Virus record (IMG/VR): IMGVR_UViG_3300042569_000835
Location: 1 to 57,839 of that record
Direction: 5' to 3' (one strand)
Length of the DNA: 57,839 nucleotides
Source of the DNA: a virus
Shown here piece after piece: positions 17,519 to 26,412 of this stretch (positions within the stretch are counted from its first letter, which is position 1; the number at the start of each line of letters is the position of its first letter). Below the pieces are notes generated by a model. That model saw only the letters and a list, made by a program, of their open reading frames with translations, had not been told where the DNA came from and searched no databases. A program made the position numbers and the translations under genes.

Positions 17519-20131
17519 TTATAAACCCGATCGAGTAAACTCACGAGACAACGCAGCGGCGCCTACATTATTGCCAACAGTTGCTGATATATTTTGTGCT
17601 TGCTCTTCGCTTTGTCCTGCGGCGCGGGCCTGTAGATAAGCAGCTACTCTAGCTTCTTGTTGCTCTGCTCTAATATTAATGTTGATGGTTCTACCGGTGC
17701 CTGGTTCCGAAGGTGTGCTAGCAGAACTAGGTGCCGGTGCTCCTAGTGGGTCTTCGTCCATTGGATCAGAGTAATCAACTACACTGGTTCTTGGACGCTC
17801 TTCAAGTGAAGTATTGTATAGCATCTGTGTTTGCTTATTAACTGTTTCAGACCCGTCAATGAAGTCGTTTGATTGCCCTTGCAATCTCATCAACTCAAGA
17901 GTCTGCTGGAATGTTCCGCCTGAGAATTTACTGTTAACATATTGAACTTTATAGATTCCGCTAAACGGACTTACCCATTCCCCTTTAGGAAAATTGTATA
18001 GGCCGCCCCTTCCTGCTGTACCTAAATTTGGCTCAACTGGACTTCTCCAAGATATGTAAACAAAAATTTCGCTGCCTTCCCAATTCATAGATGAGTCTGC
18101 ATTAACTTGCTTGTTGGGTCCTTTCTCAGCAAAGTGATTGGAATTTAGTCCGCTGTCAGAAATAAAATATGGATCTCCTAAAATATCTATATTAACGTTG
18201 GCTAAATCTTTTGATCCAGATTGCAGAAATGCATGGTTAAATGCATCTGCAATTACTTGTTCAACTGTTTTATCACCAGAAGCCGTACCAGTAGGAATAT
18301 TATAATCAGGTTTAAGAGATGCGCCGCCTGAGGTCGCCGATACACCGCTAGCAGCTTCACCTGATTGCACTACTGCTTGATTTCTTTTCTCATCCGTGCC
18401 AGCATTAAGATCTTTGTTTGCAATAGTAGCATTGTTGTTTGGAGCGGTGGGCATCTGGCCTTGATACCATAGAGAGTTAAATTGAATATCAAATTTTAAC
18501 AGATCGTTGTTGGTACCAGTATAGATATAATCATATCTTTTGGCGATAACTTTATTTAATTTCGCATGACCGTCTGGAGCGGCATTAGGATTTTTAAATA
18601 CTCCTGCATTAACGTCATATGGCACTATCCTATAAACATATTTTTTAGCACGAACGTTTCGTTTGCTATCATAGTCTAATAATTGTATTTGACAATCTAG
18701 TCGATACCATTCAACAAATCCGTCAACAATAGCTTCGGGTTTGATTGCATTTTCTGCAAATTTAGAACTGAGAATAATTCTATGAATAACTTGACTTATT
18801 TTCTCACCTTGTGGAAAAGTAAAGAGTCTAAGATTAGTATCGATGGACATTTTTTCTTTATCTACCTTTTGACCCTTTTCGTCCACGACGTCGCTTTCAT
18901 ATTTAAAAACATAGTTTCCGCCAGACGTTGCATCAAATCCCATAGTGTTTTTATCAGCGCCAATTGGACCTGAACCAAAGTCGAGCTGTAGCTCATCTGA
19001 TGTATCGCCGATTTTCTTTGCTGTTTGTTTGTTAGGATCTGCTGTTGCTCGCAATACATCAGTAGATGAAGTAGATTGATCTACTCCAACAGGGTCTGAT
19101 GCATCGAGAGGAAACACAATTTGATAAACATCTGCTACTTCCTGTTGACCGTTTTTTACTGCTAATTGTTGTATTCTATTCAGTGCATTACACAAACTTC
19201 TCGACCCAGAAGATAAAATACTTTTGCAAGTTTCGCCGGTAATCGAAATTTCATTAGGTAATATATTAACTAAATCACTAAAACCAGAGTAATGTAACGG
19301 CATAGCTGTTATGTTATATCTGCTTCCGCCTTCGTCAACTTTAAACTCTACCTTGTTAATTCTAATTGTAAAAAATTTAGTTAGAGTTTTTGTTGATCCA
19401 AAAATAGCACCATTGTCTTTCATGCCTTTAAATTCTAACATTAACAAATAGGGAGTAACTTCTAGATAACTAGGATATCCGGCATTTACTGCTGCTACTT
19501 TTAAACTTTGCAAAAACAGACCCATTGAGTAAGGTTCGTATACATCAAAAGTAAAGTTAAAATTATTTGTGTTTCCGTCTTTTGCACCAGGGGCCACGTT
19601 GTGTTTCATTTGAACGTTATCAATAAAATATTCTGGCTTGCCATTTGTAGTATTTGTTCGCTGAGCATCGTATCTACCTGCAGACGATAAAATAACATTT
19701 CGTAATCCTGCAGGATTATTTCTATATGACTGAGGATTATTAAATTCGCTTGGTTCTAAACAGGACAATGTCCACACTGGTGAATAAGTGGCAAATTGTT
19801 CTAATACATTTTCATAAGGCGGTCCGCCGGGTGGGCGAATGAAAGTCATGGCAATTGGGGCAATTTTTGTAGGATCTGGTTCCCAGGACTGGCCTTTATC
19901 TGTAAGGATTGTTGCTCCACTAGTAAATGCTTTGGTAATCTGTCTAGCAGAACCAGTTACTATATTTGCTGTAGCTGATGCTATTTGTAATATAGGATTA
20001 CCATCAGGTTTTAAAAAATTGCTAGCCGTTTGGCCGATGTCTCTAGTATTTGTAGAAGTTGTCTGCGTATAGGCTGATCCTAATCTTGCATATTTTTCTA
20101 GGGGAGTTTCGCCTGAGCCAAAAATCGACAT
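17519..20131 (-). CDS. Baseplate hub protein, possibly gp27-like
   Basis: A protein of 870 residues between gp53 and the spike gene. In T4 and other contractile phages the spike gene's partner is the hub (gp27 or late-control-D fold), so position suggests a hub role. No diagnostic motif was recognised with certainty. Residues 90-290 contain aromatic-rich beta segments (FIRPPGGPPYENVLEQFATYSP, shortened here, then SPVWTLSCL) and a repeated NNFNFTFDVYEPYSMG type region. The C-terminal 150 residues are low in aromatic residues, rich in Ser, Ala and Gln, and look flexible. The start has a strong ribosome site (AGGAG seven bases upstream) and follows the gp53 stop after one base. Similar long proteins occur at this place in other aquatic T4-like phages. 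Assignment to gp27 is inference. Confidence 0.55.
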   Translation of the reverse strand: MSIFGSGETPLEKYARLGSAYTQTTSTNTRDIGQTASNFLKPDGNPILQIASATANIVTGSARQITKAFTSGATILTDKGQSWEPDPTKIAPIAMTFIRPPGGPPYENVLEQFATYSPVWTLSCLEPSEFNNPQSYRNNPAGLRNVILSSAGRYDAQRTNTTNGKPEYFIDNVQMKHNVAPGAKDGNTNNFNFTFDVYEPYSMGLFLQSLKVAAVNAGYPSYLEVTPYLLMLEFKGMKDNGAIFGSTKTLTKFFTIRINKVEFKVDEGGSRYNITAMPLHYSGFSDLVNILPNEISITGETCKSILSSGSRSLCNALNRIQQLAVKNGQQEVADVYQIVFPLDASDPVGVDQSTSSTDVLRATADPNKQTAKKIGDTSDELQLDFGSGPIGADKNTMGFDATSGGNYVFKYESDVVDEKGQKVDKEKMSIDTNLRLFTFPQGEKISQVIHRIILSSKFAENAIKPEAIVDGFVEWYRLDCQIQLLDYDSKRNVRAKKYVYRIVPYDVNAGVFKNPNAAPDGHAKLNKVIAKRYDYIYTGTNNDLLKFDIQFNSLWYQGQMPTAPNNNATIANKDLNAGTDEKRNQAVVQSGEAASGVSATSGGASLKPDYNIPTGTASGDKTVEQVIADAFNHAFLQSGSKDLANVNIDILGDPYFISDSGLNSNHFAEKGPNKQVNADSSMNWEGSEIFVYISWRSPVEPNLGTAGRGGLYNFPKGEWVSPFSGIYKVQYVNSKFSGGTFQQTLELMRLQGQSNDFIDGSETVNKQTQMLYNTSLEERPRTSVVDYSDPMDEDPLGAPAPSSASTPSEPGTGRTININIRAEQQEARVAAYLQARAAGQSEEQAQNISATVGNNVGAAALSREFTRSGL

Positions 20132-20132
20132 A

Positions 20133-20432
20133 TTATACTCCTATGTACTTTTCTAAGTTAGATTTCTTAGGGCAGTATATTGCTGTGCCTGGAGCAAAGT
20201 CATAAATTGGATCTCTTATCACGGTCATGTTTCGTTGAGCAAATACCCACCATAATTTTGGAGTACCGTATAAATCGTATGCCAATAGATCCGGTCTATG
20301 TTTATATTGAGTCTCTATGACGTATTTAAAATCGTCGGCTTCAGCAGGTACCGGCCGAATTGTCAACAATTCTAAATAAAAATTATTTTGTTTTGTGTTG
20401 TAATAGGGCGATAATCGATTATAAGTAGCCAT
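20133..20432 (-). CDS. gp53: Baseplate wedge subunit, gp53-like
   Basis: A protein of 99 residues. In T4, gp53 (196 aa) joins neighbouring wedges and carries a LysM-like fold. The visible core is the gp53 pattern: the N-terminal RLSPYYNT, then HRPDLLAYDLYGTPKLWWVF (about residues 47-66), then RDPIYDFAPGTAIYCP. The Y.Y.RPD.LA...YG...LWWV string is characteristic of gp53 and small baseplate LysM-like proteins. The protein is about half the T4 length and lacks an extended C-terminal part. The ATG overlaps the stop of the upstream gene as TAATG, so it is translationally coupled. Confidence 0.8.
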   Translation of the reverse strand: MATYNRLSPYYNTKQNNFYLELLTIRPVPAEADDFKYVIETQYKHRPDLLAYDLYGTPKLWWVFAQRNMTVIRDPIYDFAPGTAIYCPKKSNLEKYIGV

Positions 20433-21595
20433 TAAATATATCCTTGTCCGCCTACTATCTGTCCGTTGGCGTAGCTTTTGAGATTAAACTGTCTTAATCT
20501 AGTTCTATTATATATTGGAGATACCGTTACTGATATTGTACTCATAACTGGTACCCATGTTGGTGCGCCACCACCAACTGGAGTATATTTGATATAGCTG
20601 ACATCATCTTTAAAGTCTACTGAAAAACTTTTTACAATAACAGGAACATTATTAAAAATTCTTGCACCGTATCCTGTTAAGTTACATATGATAGGCGGGT
20701 TGCCTACGTTTTCTCCTGTACCAAAAAACATCTTGGTTGCGGTTTTTAAAAACGTAGTACCCTCTATCCAATACTGTGCATCTAATTCGCTTTCAACTGA
20801 GAATTCTCCGGAGATTTGAATATCGTCAACTTGACTATTTTTATATGCATAGAACGGCTGAATGTTATGGACGGGGTCTATTTGTGTATAGTTGGCCTTG
20901 GTTGCAACTGTAATATTAGGCAAGTAAGGCCACACAAATCCACCTGTAGCCGACAGTCTAGAAAATGCACTACCGAACAGTCCAAAATTTGCATTTAGTT
21001 TTACTCGCCAGTCGTTGGCAGCACCCGGTTTAAGTTCAACGAAGGAACCCTGCTGACTAAATAACTCTGCGCCACTAGGAAGGTTCTTGCCTCTAGCCAT
21101 ACTTAATAAATTATTAATCATACCTGCTGCCGACGATATTTGTCCAGCAACCTGTGCAAGTCCTCCGCCAAGGCCGCCACTGGCTAATCCTAATTTGTTT
21201 AAACTTGCACCAATAGCTGCTCCGGTATTGCTTATCGACCCTGCTACTCCCCCTAGCTGTCCTGCAATACCACTTAATGTTCCTGTGGCGTTTGATGCTA
21301 GGCTTTGTATTGTGCTACTGACTCCGCCTAAGGCTCCGGTAACTCCGCCTAACGCACCAGTGGTTTGTCCTAATGCACCTTTAGCATCATTTAAAAAAGT
21401 ATTAGCGGATGCTGTCATACCGTTTAGGCCGGTGCCAATTTCACCACTTAGACGGCCAACAGTGGCATCTAGGTTAGATTTTAAAGCGGCAAAATTATCG
21501 CTTTTCAGTGCTCCGCTAGCAGCATCGGCCGCTGCGCTAACTTGTTCCGAGACCGACGAAACTAATTTTGCCAAAGGGTTGATAGATAAGGCCAT
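20432..21595 (-). CDS. Tail-tube cap or initiator-like baseplate protein (gp48/gp54 type)
   Basis: A protein of 387 residues and first gene of the minus-strand baseplate operon. The N-terminal half (about residues 60-165) is a low-complexity Gly/Ala/Leu/Ser segment with many GALGGV and GGVAGS repeats and looks helical or flexible. From about residue 180 a compact beta-rich domain starts (ELKPGAANDWRVKL, then PYLPNITVATKANY), ending in NRTRLRQFNLKSYANGQ. That layout (tube-like domain next to gp53) fits T4 gp48 (364 aa) or gp54, which cap the hub and start tube polymerisation. The identity between gp48 and gp54 cannot be settled by eye. A late promoter motif stands 26 bases before the ATG, and the ribosome site is AAGGA. 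Confidence 0.5.
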   Translation of the reverse strand: MALSINPLAKLVSSVSEQVSAAADAASGALKSDNFAALKSNLDATVGRLSGEIGTGLNGMTASANTFLNDAKGALGQTTGALGGVTGALGGVSSTIQSLASNATGTLSGIAGQLGGVAGSISNTGAAIGASLNKLGLASGGLGGGLAQVAGQISSAAGMINNLLSMARGKNLPSGAELFSQQGSFVELKPGAANDWRVKLNANFGLFGSAFSRLSATGGFVWPYLPNITVATKANYTQIDPVHNIQPFYAYKNSQVDDIQISGEFSVESELDAQYWIEGTTFLKTATKMFFGTGENVGNPPIICNLTGYGARIFNNVPVIVKSFSVDFKDDVSYIKYTPVGGGAPTWVPVMSTISVTVSPIYNRTRLRQFNLKSYANGQIVGGQGYI

Positions 21596-21621
21596 TTTGA
21601 GTGATTATTCCTTGTATACTC

Positions 21622-21629
21622 TATTTATT
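21622..21629 (-). promoter_or_regulatory. Late promoter of the baseplate operon (AATAAATA)
   Basis: The minus strand reads AATAAATA, matching the T4-type late consensus TATAAATA at seven of eight positions. It lies 26 bases before the ATG of the first baseplate gene. With T4 spacing, transcription would start about six bases downstream, leaving a short leader that contains the AAGGA ribosome site. gp55, encoded divergently just across this gap, is the factor expected to read it. Confidence 0.6.
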
Positions 21630-21676
21630 CTTGACAAAATATGCTATTATATTAACTACTGGAGAATTCTATAACA

Positions 21677-22543
21677 ATGACAATAATGCCCTCACAACCT
21701 CCTAAGATAAAGTATCTTACCAACAAGGATTTACTGAAAGAAATTCATCTAAGTAAAAACACCTATTGTTCCTATACTGATCCTGAATACGGAGATTACG
21801 ATTTAATAGTTCCAAATATATCTAAGATTAATATTAGAACAATTGCAGATGCAAAACGCAATCGAGCAATAAAAATGGGCAAAAAAGCTCACGAAATTGC
21901 ACAGTCTGGTGGAAAGAAAATTCCAGCAAAAGAGTTCGAAGTTGATTACAAAACTATTAAAAAAACTGATGTTGTTTTTAGAGTCATGACCTTTGAACAC
22001 ATCCCACTTGCACCGGGTCGTAAAAAGACTTTGAAAAATACCGCAGACAGTCATGACAAGGTAAACTTTCCTCCTTTTCAACACTGGAAGTTTGACGACA
22101 ATAGCAACCTTATATGTGTGGGCAAGAGTCATTGGAAAGGGCCGTTAGACACCGGATCGTTTAACAAAGAACACGGGCAAATGACTAACAATCTAGCTCG
22201 CATGTTTTTAAAACTGTGTGAGCGTTATGCTACTAGAGGAAACGTCCGTGGCTACACGTATAACGATGAGATGCGTGGGCAGGCAATTTTACAGCTTACT
22301 CAAATTGGTCTTCAGTTTGATGAAAGCAAATCCGATAATCCGTTTGCTTATTACACTGCTGCTGTTACAAATTCATTTGTTAGAATTATTAATATTGAAA
22401 AACGCAATCAAAATATCCGCGATGATATTTTAGAAATTAACGGAATGAACCCGTCGTGGACTAGACAAAATGCCGCAGGTAAAGGCGGTGCTAGCTATGG
22501 TCCGGTCAGCACAACTCCTGTAGATGGCGGTGATTGGGATTGA
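21677..22543 (+). CDS. gp55: Late-transcription sigma factor gp55
   Basis: A protein of 288 residues; T4 gp55 has 185. It replaces the host sigma factor on core RNA polymerase and recognises TATAAATA-type late promoters, working with the sliding clamp in T4. The C-terminal half carries the sigma region 2-like part: LARMFLKLCERYATRG, MRGQAILQLTQIG (about residues 205-217), then NPFAYYTAAVTNSFVRIIN and a basic tail with IEKRNQNIRDDILE. The N-terminal 130 residues are an extra basic domain, longer than in T4. A GGAG ribosome site precedes the ATG by 12 bases. A second in-frame ATG at 21686 is possible. It is divergent from the baseplate operon it should activate. Confidence 0.9.
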   Translation: MTIMPSQPPKIKYLTNKDLLKEIHLSKNTYCSYTDPEYGDYDLIVPNISKINIRTIADAKRNRAIKMGKKAHEIAQSGGKKIPAKEFEVDYKTIKKTDVVFRVMTFEHIPLAPGRKKTLKNTADSHDKVNFPPFQHWKFDDNSNLICVGKSHWKGPLDTGSFNKEHGQMTNNLARMFLKLCERYATRGNVRGYTYNDEMRGQAILQLTQIGLQFDESKSDNPFAYYTAAVTNSFVRIINIEKRNQNIRDDILEINGMNPSWTRQNAAGKGGASYGPVSTTPVDGGDWD

Positions 22544-22584
22544 CCTAGTTGTTGTAAATGTGTTACACTAACTAAGGAGATTTT

Positions 22585-23595
22585 ATGTCATTATTCAAAA
22601 AAGTAGCTTGTTTCACCGATATCCATTTCGGTCTAAAGTCGGGAAGTCGCACACACAATCAAGATTGTGAGGATTTTGTTTCTTGGTTCTGCGATACTGC
22701 CAAAGCACAGGGTTGCGAAACCGCAATCTTCCTCGGAGACTGGCATCATAATCGTAGCACTACTGATGTCAGTACTATGAACTATACTGTGTCAAACTTA
22801 GAACGGCTAAGCCAGTCGTTTGAAAAAGTCTATTTCATTCTAGGCAATCACGATTTATTTTACAAAGACAAGCGTGAGATTAACTCTATCGAGTTTATGC
22901 GTCTGTTTCCTAATGTTGTTCCTATTAAGGAAACGCTAACTGAAGGCGATGTTACTATCATGCCTTGGTTAGTAGCAGATGAATGGAAAAACATTCCCAA
23001 TATCAAAAGCAAGTATTTGTTTGGACATTTAGAATTGCCTAGCTTCTATATGAATGCTATGGTACAGATGCCAGATCACGGACAAGTACAAAGCAGTCAT
23101 TTTATTAATCAAGAATATGTGTTTACCGGACACTTTCATAAGCGTCAACATAATAGAAACATTCATTATATCGGTAATGCATTTCCACACAACTACGCCG
23201 ATGCCGGCGACGACGAACGTGGTATGATGATATTAGAATGGGGCGGCAAGCCAGAGTTTAAAACATGGCCGGGCCAACCTGTTTATAGAACATATAAACT
23301 TAGTCAAATTATTGATAAGCCCGACGAACTGTTAAAAGAAAAAATGCATTGCCGTGTTACCATTGATTTGCCTATTAGTTTTGAAGAAGCAAACTTTATC
23401 AAAGAAACATTTGTACCTCAGTATAATCTCCGAGAGCTTATGTTAATTCCGGAGAAAGTTGAAGTTGATGCACAGTCTACACCTATAGACATTAACTTTG
23501 AAAGTGTTGACACTATTGTCATGAATCAAATTAATGCAATTGAAAGTGATGCATTTGATAAAGCTCTATTATTAAACATTTATAATAACCTATGA
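22585..23595 (+). CDS. gp47: Recombination endonuclease subunit gp47 (SbcD/Mre11 type)
   Basis: A protein of 336 residues, the same size class as T4 gp47 (339). It is the Mn-dependent nuclease subunit that resects DNA ends together with gp46, feeding recombination-dependent replication. The metallophosphoesterase motifs are all present: D12-I-H14 near the start, G51-D52 in LGDWHHN, G87-N88-H89-D90, H around residue 148 in FGHLE, and G182-H183-F-H185. A ribosome site (AAGGAG) stands upstream of the ATG. The stop overlaps the gp46 start as ATGA, so the two subunits are coupled. Confidence 0.95.
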   Translation: MSLFKKVACFTDIHFGLKSGSRTHNQDCEDFVSWFCDTAKAQGCETAIFLGDWHHNRSTTDVSTMNYTVSNLERLSQSFEKVYFILGNHDLFYKDKREINSIEFMRLFPNVVPIKETLTEGDVTIMPWLVADEWKNIPNIKSKYLFGHLELPSFYMNAMVQMPDHGQVQSSHFINQEYVFTGHFHKRQHNRNIHYIGNAFPHNYADAGDDERGMMILEWGGKPEFKTWPGQPVYRTYKLSQIIDKPDELLKEKMHCRVTIDLPISFEEANFIKETFVPQYNLRELMLIPEKVEVDAQSTPIDINFESVDTIVMNQINAIESDAFDKALLLNIYNNL

Positions 23596-25370
23596 TAAAG
23601 ATTAAAGATTTAACTGTTAGAAACTTCATGAGTGTTGGGGCTCAGACTCAGGCTATCACATTTGATAAAGGTCAACTGACTCTTGTTCTAGGTGAGAATT
23701 TAGATCTAGGAGGCGACGATAGCGGTGCCCGCAATGGTACAGGTAAGACTACCATTATTAACGGACTCAGCTATGCTATCTACGGCACGGCCTTAACCAA
23801 CATCAAGAAAGACAACCTTGTTAACAAGATCAACAACAAAGGTATGTTGTGTACTGTAACATTTGAAAAAGACGGTCAAGAATATCATATCGAAAGAGGG
23901 CGTAAACCTAACGTACTCAAGTTTAGTGTTAACGGGCAAGAGCAGGCAACAGAAACAACCGACGAAGCACAGGGCGACAGTAGAGAAACACAAAAGGCCA
24001 TTGAAGAAGTATTTGGTATGAGTCATGAAATGTTCAAGCACCTCGTGGCATTGAACACGTATACTGAACCGTTCCTTAGCATGAAGGCTGCTGATCAACG
24101 GGCTGTTATTGAACAACTGTTAGGTATTACTCAGTTAAGTGAAAAAGCAGAGTCTCTTAAAGAAGCAATTAGAATCAGCAAAGACTCTATTGCAACTGAA
24201 AATACAAAAATAGAAACAATTAAAGCATCTAACGATCGAATTCAACAAAGTATCGAATCGTTAGAGCGCAAACAACGGCTGTGGGAAGAGCAACACGAAA
24301 CAGCTCTTACTAATTTGACCAAGGCAATAGAAAAACTTTTAGATATTAACATCGATGAAGAAATTGCCAATCAGAGATCACTAGTTGAATGGACAAAAAG
24401 CAAAAAGGAACGTGATAGCCTAACCGCTTTAATTGCCAAACAAACTAGTACACTAGAACGTGAACAAAAGAATTTAGACAAGTTAGAACGTGAATTAACA
24501 ACACTAGCAGATCACAAGTGTCATAGCTGTGGTCAAGACATTCACGATGTCAAGCATGACGAAATGATGACCGCAAAGGTCAAACAGGTCGAAGAAAGCC
24601 ACGGTCATATTAAAACGTATAGTGAAGAACTAAGTGAGCTTAACGAAGCTATTAGTTTAGTTAGTGAGCTTGGTGCTTGCCCAAGTGTCATTTACGACAA
24701 TCTAGAACAGGCACTAAATCATAAAAACACACTTAGTGGACTAGAGCGTGATCTGGAAGTAAAGGTTAACGAAAACAATCCTTATGTTGAACAGATTAGC
24801 GAATTGCAAAACACAGCGGTACAGGAAATCAATTATAATAATGTAAATGATCTAGTTAGAGTAAAAGATCATCAAGAATTCTTACACAAGTTATTAACTA
24901 ACAAAGATTCGTTTATTCGTAAGCGTATCATTGATCAGAATCTAGCATATCTAAATCAGCGATTGACCTATTATCTAGATAAAATAGGTCTCCCTCACTT
25001 GGTAGAATTTCAAAATGACCTAAGTGTTATTATTACACAATTAGGTCAAGACTTAGACTTTGATAATTTAAGCCGAGGCGAACGTAATCGCTTGATATTA
25101 TCAATGTCATGGGCATTTCGTGATGTGTGGGAAAATCTATATCAAGCTATTAACTTACTATTCATTGACGAACTAGTTGATTCGGGCATGGATGCTAGTG
25201 GTGTTGAATCTAGTATTGCAGTTCTTAAGAAGATGACCCGTGAACGCAACAAGAATGTGTTCTTGATTTCGCATAGGGATGACTTAACCAGTAGGGTAAA
25301 TCATGTGCTTAAGGTGATTAAAGAAAACGGATTCACTAGTTATTCAACAGATGTGGAGATTGTTGATTGA
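23592..25370 (+). CDS. gp46: Recombination endonuclease subunit gp46 (SbcC/Rad50 type)
   Basis: A protein of 592 residues (T4 gp46: 560). It is the ABC-type ATPase partner of gp47. Visible in order: Walker A NGTGKTT (residues 48-54), a long coiled coil from about 170 to 440, a zinc hook C310-x-x-C313 in its middle, the ABC signature LSRGE (493-497), Walker B LLFIDE with D526 and E527, and the H-loop histidine 561 in ISHRD. A Gly/Asp-rich loop precedes Walker A. All key residues of an active enzyme are intact. The ATG overlaps the gp47 stop, and the stop overlaps the TTG start of the next small gene. Confidence 0.96.
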   Translation: MIKIKDLTVRNFMSVGAQTQAITFDKGQLTLVLGENLDLGGDDSGARNGTGKTTIINGLSYAIYGTALTNIKKDNLVNKINNKGMLCTVTFEKDGQEYHIERGRKPNVLKFSVNGQEQATETTDEAQGDSRETQKAIEEVFGMSHEMFKHLVALNTYTEPFLSMKAADQRAVIEQLLGITQLSEKAESLKEAIRISKDSIATENTKIETIKASNDRIQQSIESLERKQRLWEEQHETALTNLTKAIEKLLDINIDEEIANQRSLVEWTKSKKERDSLTALIAKQTSTLEREQKNLDKLERELTTLADHKCHSCGQDIHDVKHDEMMTAKVKQVEESHGHIKTYSEELSELNEAISLVSELGACPSVIYDNLEQALNHKNTLSGLERDLEVKVNENNPYVEQISELQNTAVQEINYNNVNDLVRVKDHQEFLHKLLTNKDSFIRKRIIDQNLAYLNQRLTYYLDKIGLPHLVEFQNDLSVIITQLGQDLDFDNLSRGERNRLILSMSWAFRDVWENLYQAINLLFIDELVDSGMDASGVESSIAVLKKMTRERNKNVFLISHRDDLTSRVNHVLKVIKENGFTSYSTDVEIVD

Positions 25371-25597
25371 CCACAGAAAGCCACGACAAAATGATTGCTG
25401 CTTTTCAGGAATATTTTAAGTGGCAGGAACGATTTGAATACAAAGGCTCTGACGAAGCAGGCATTAAGGCAAGATATTGGCTCAGCGAAATACGCAATGA
25501 AGCCAGTATCAGAAGAGTAGAAATACAGGCAAAGCGTGAAGAACGCAAACAAGCCAGAAAAGGCATGATAGGCAGACCCAAGAAACTAACTAAGTGA
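25367..25597 (+). CDS. Small basic protein between gp46 and the GIY-YIG gene
   Basis: A protein of 76 residues, mostly helical and strongly basic at the C-terminus (EIQAKREERKQARKG, then RPKK). The longest start is a TTG that overlaps the gp46 stop as TTGA; an ATG at 25391 would give 68 residues. The frame ends one base before the next gene, so the small gene is packed tightly into the gp47-gp46 operon. Function is unknown. The charge suggests nucleic-acid or polymerase contact, but this is only inference. Confidence 0.7.
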   Translation: MTTESHDKMIAAFQEYFKWQERFEYKGSDEAGIKARYWLSEIRNEASIRRVEIQAKREERKQARKGMIGRPKKLTK

Positions 25598-26026
25598 ATG
25601 TCATGGTACTATCAAGATCAACTAATCGAACACCTTCCCGAAGAATGCGTGGGATTTGTTTATCTTATTACTAATATTACCACTGGCAGAAAATACATAG
25701 GCAAAAAACTAGCCAAATTCTCCAAGACTAGCTATAAAACAGTAAAATTAAAAAACGGCACTAAAAAGAAAAAGAAGATACGTTCTAAAATAGACAGCGA
25801 TTGGCGTGATTATTACGGGTCAAACGTTGAATTAAGCAAGGACGTAGAACAATTAGGCAAAGAAAACTTCCGTAGAGACATACTATTTTACTGCACATCC
25901 AAGGCGCAATGCTCATATATAGAAGCTAGAGAACAATTCACCCACAAAGTTTTAGAATCAAAAGACTATTATAACGGTCAGATTTCTGTCCGTGTACATG
26001 GTTCGCATATACTCAAAGGCCAATAA
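25598..26026 (+). CDS. SegE-like GIY-YIG endonuclease-domain protein
   Basis: A protein of 142 residues. The GIY-YIG core starts at residue 19 (GFVYLITNITTGRKYIGKK), with VYL at 21-23 and YIG at 33-35. It is followed by a lysine-rich insertion (residues 47-62), SDWRDYYGSN (about 67-76) with the conserved W.YYGS pattern, and a Glu in the YIEAREQF segment near residue 109. It corresponds to the small SegE-like family common directly after gp46 in T4-like phages of aquatic bacteria. It may be a free-standing homing endonuclease or a domesticated nuclease. The ATG follows the upstream stop directly. No intron is associated with it, although an unusual non-coding stretch follows. Confidence 0.8.
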   Translation: MSWYYQDQLIEHLPEECVGFVYLITNITTGRKYIGKKLAKFSKTSYKTVKLKNGTKKKKKIRSKIDSDWRDYYGSNVELSKDVEQLGKENFRRDILFYCTSKAQCSYIEAREQFTHKVLESKDYYNGQISVRVHGSHILKGQ

Positions 26027-26364
26027 TTCAGGCAATTTAACTGCCAAATAAGCCCGCACCGGCGTTGTTAGTGTGCCCTTAAAGCTGGATCTCGGATCGC
26101 AGTCAATGGAATTCCCTACTTGGCAGAGGGGTTGTACAGTAGTATCCTTAACAGGACCACAATCGGATATGCCTACAGAACCGGTTTACTGTACAAGAAA
26201 GTATTATATCAAGGCTAAAGATGGGAGAAAAACCCACGGTTGTTATGCAAGACTGCGTTTGTGTAGCAATCCGCCGTCATTAATAAGACTTGGCTCGAGG
26301 TACCGGATGACCGCCTCTGTAATCGCCATAACGCCGTATGTACTGTGCAACTCGCATAATGCTT
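26027..26364 (+). other. Non-coding stretch of raised GC with paired segments, RNA candidate
   Basis: No reading frame here has a convincing start and ribosome site. By hand count, 144 of the 300 bases at 26041-26340 are G or C (48 percent), which looks higher than in the neighbouring genes. A perfect 10-base inverted repeat pairs 26132-26141 with 26187-26196. A smaller stem nests inside it (26142-26147 with 26165-26170, one G-U pair). Further on, GAGG/CCTC encloses CGG-ATGA-CCG at about 26296-26316. This looks like a folded RNA rather than a gene, but I recognise no known family. Strand and ends are guesses. Confidence 0.4.
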
Positions 26365-26384
26365 CTTAGCCCGCAAGGGCTAAG
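26365..26384 (+). repeat. Perfect hairpin with GCAA tetraloop
   Basis: An eight-base stem (CTTAGCCC with GGGCTAAG) closes a GCAA loop, a GNRA tetraloop typical of stable RNA. There is no T-run after it, so it is not a standard terminator. It is the first of four hairpins before 26501. Confidence 0.75.
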
Positions 26385-26412
26385 TATGACTGAACAATCT
26401 GCATAATACTTA

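Noticed and set aside
21631-21653. TTGACA with TATATT as a host-type promoter for gp55
   Set aside because: The spacer is only 11 bases, far from 16-18; no other good -10 box is at the right distance. A promoter for gp55 must exist, but I could not place it.
21087-21674. Long antisense frame of 195 codons over the tube-initiator-like gene
   Set aside because: It mirrors the Gly/Ala-rich repeat of the minus-strand gene (Pro/Ala codons on the other strand) and overlaps a well-supported gene and its promoter.
26073-26369. Open frame of 98 codons with a GTG start after the GIY-YIG gene
   Set aside because: No ribosome site, unusual composition with many Cys and Arg, no recognisable domain, and it lies in a stretch with extensive pairing. 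An RNA or non-coding region fits better.
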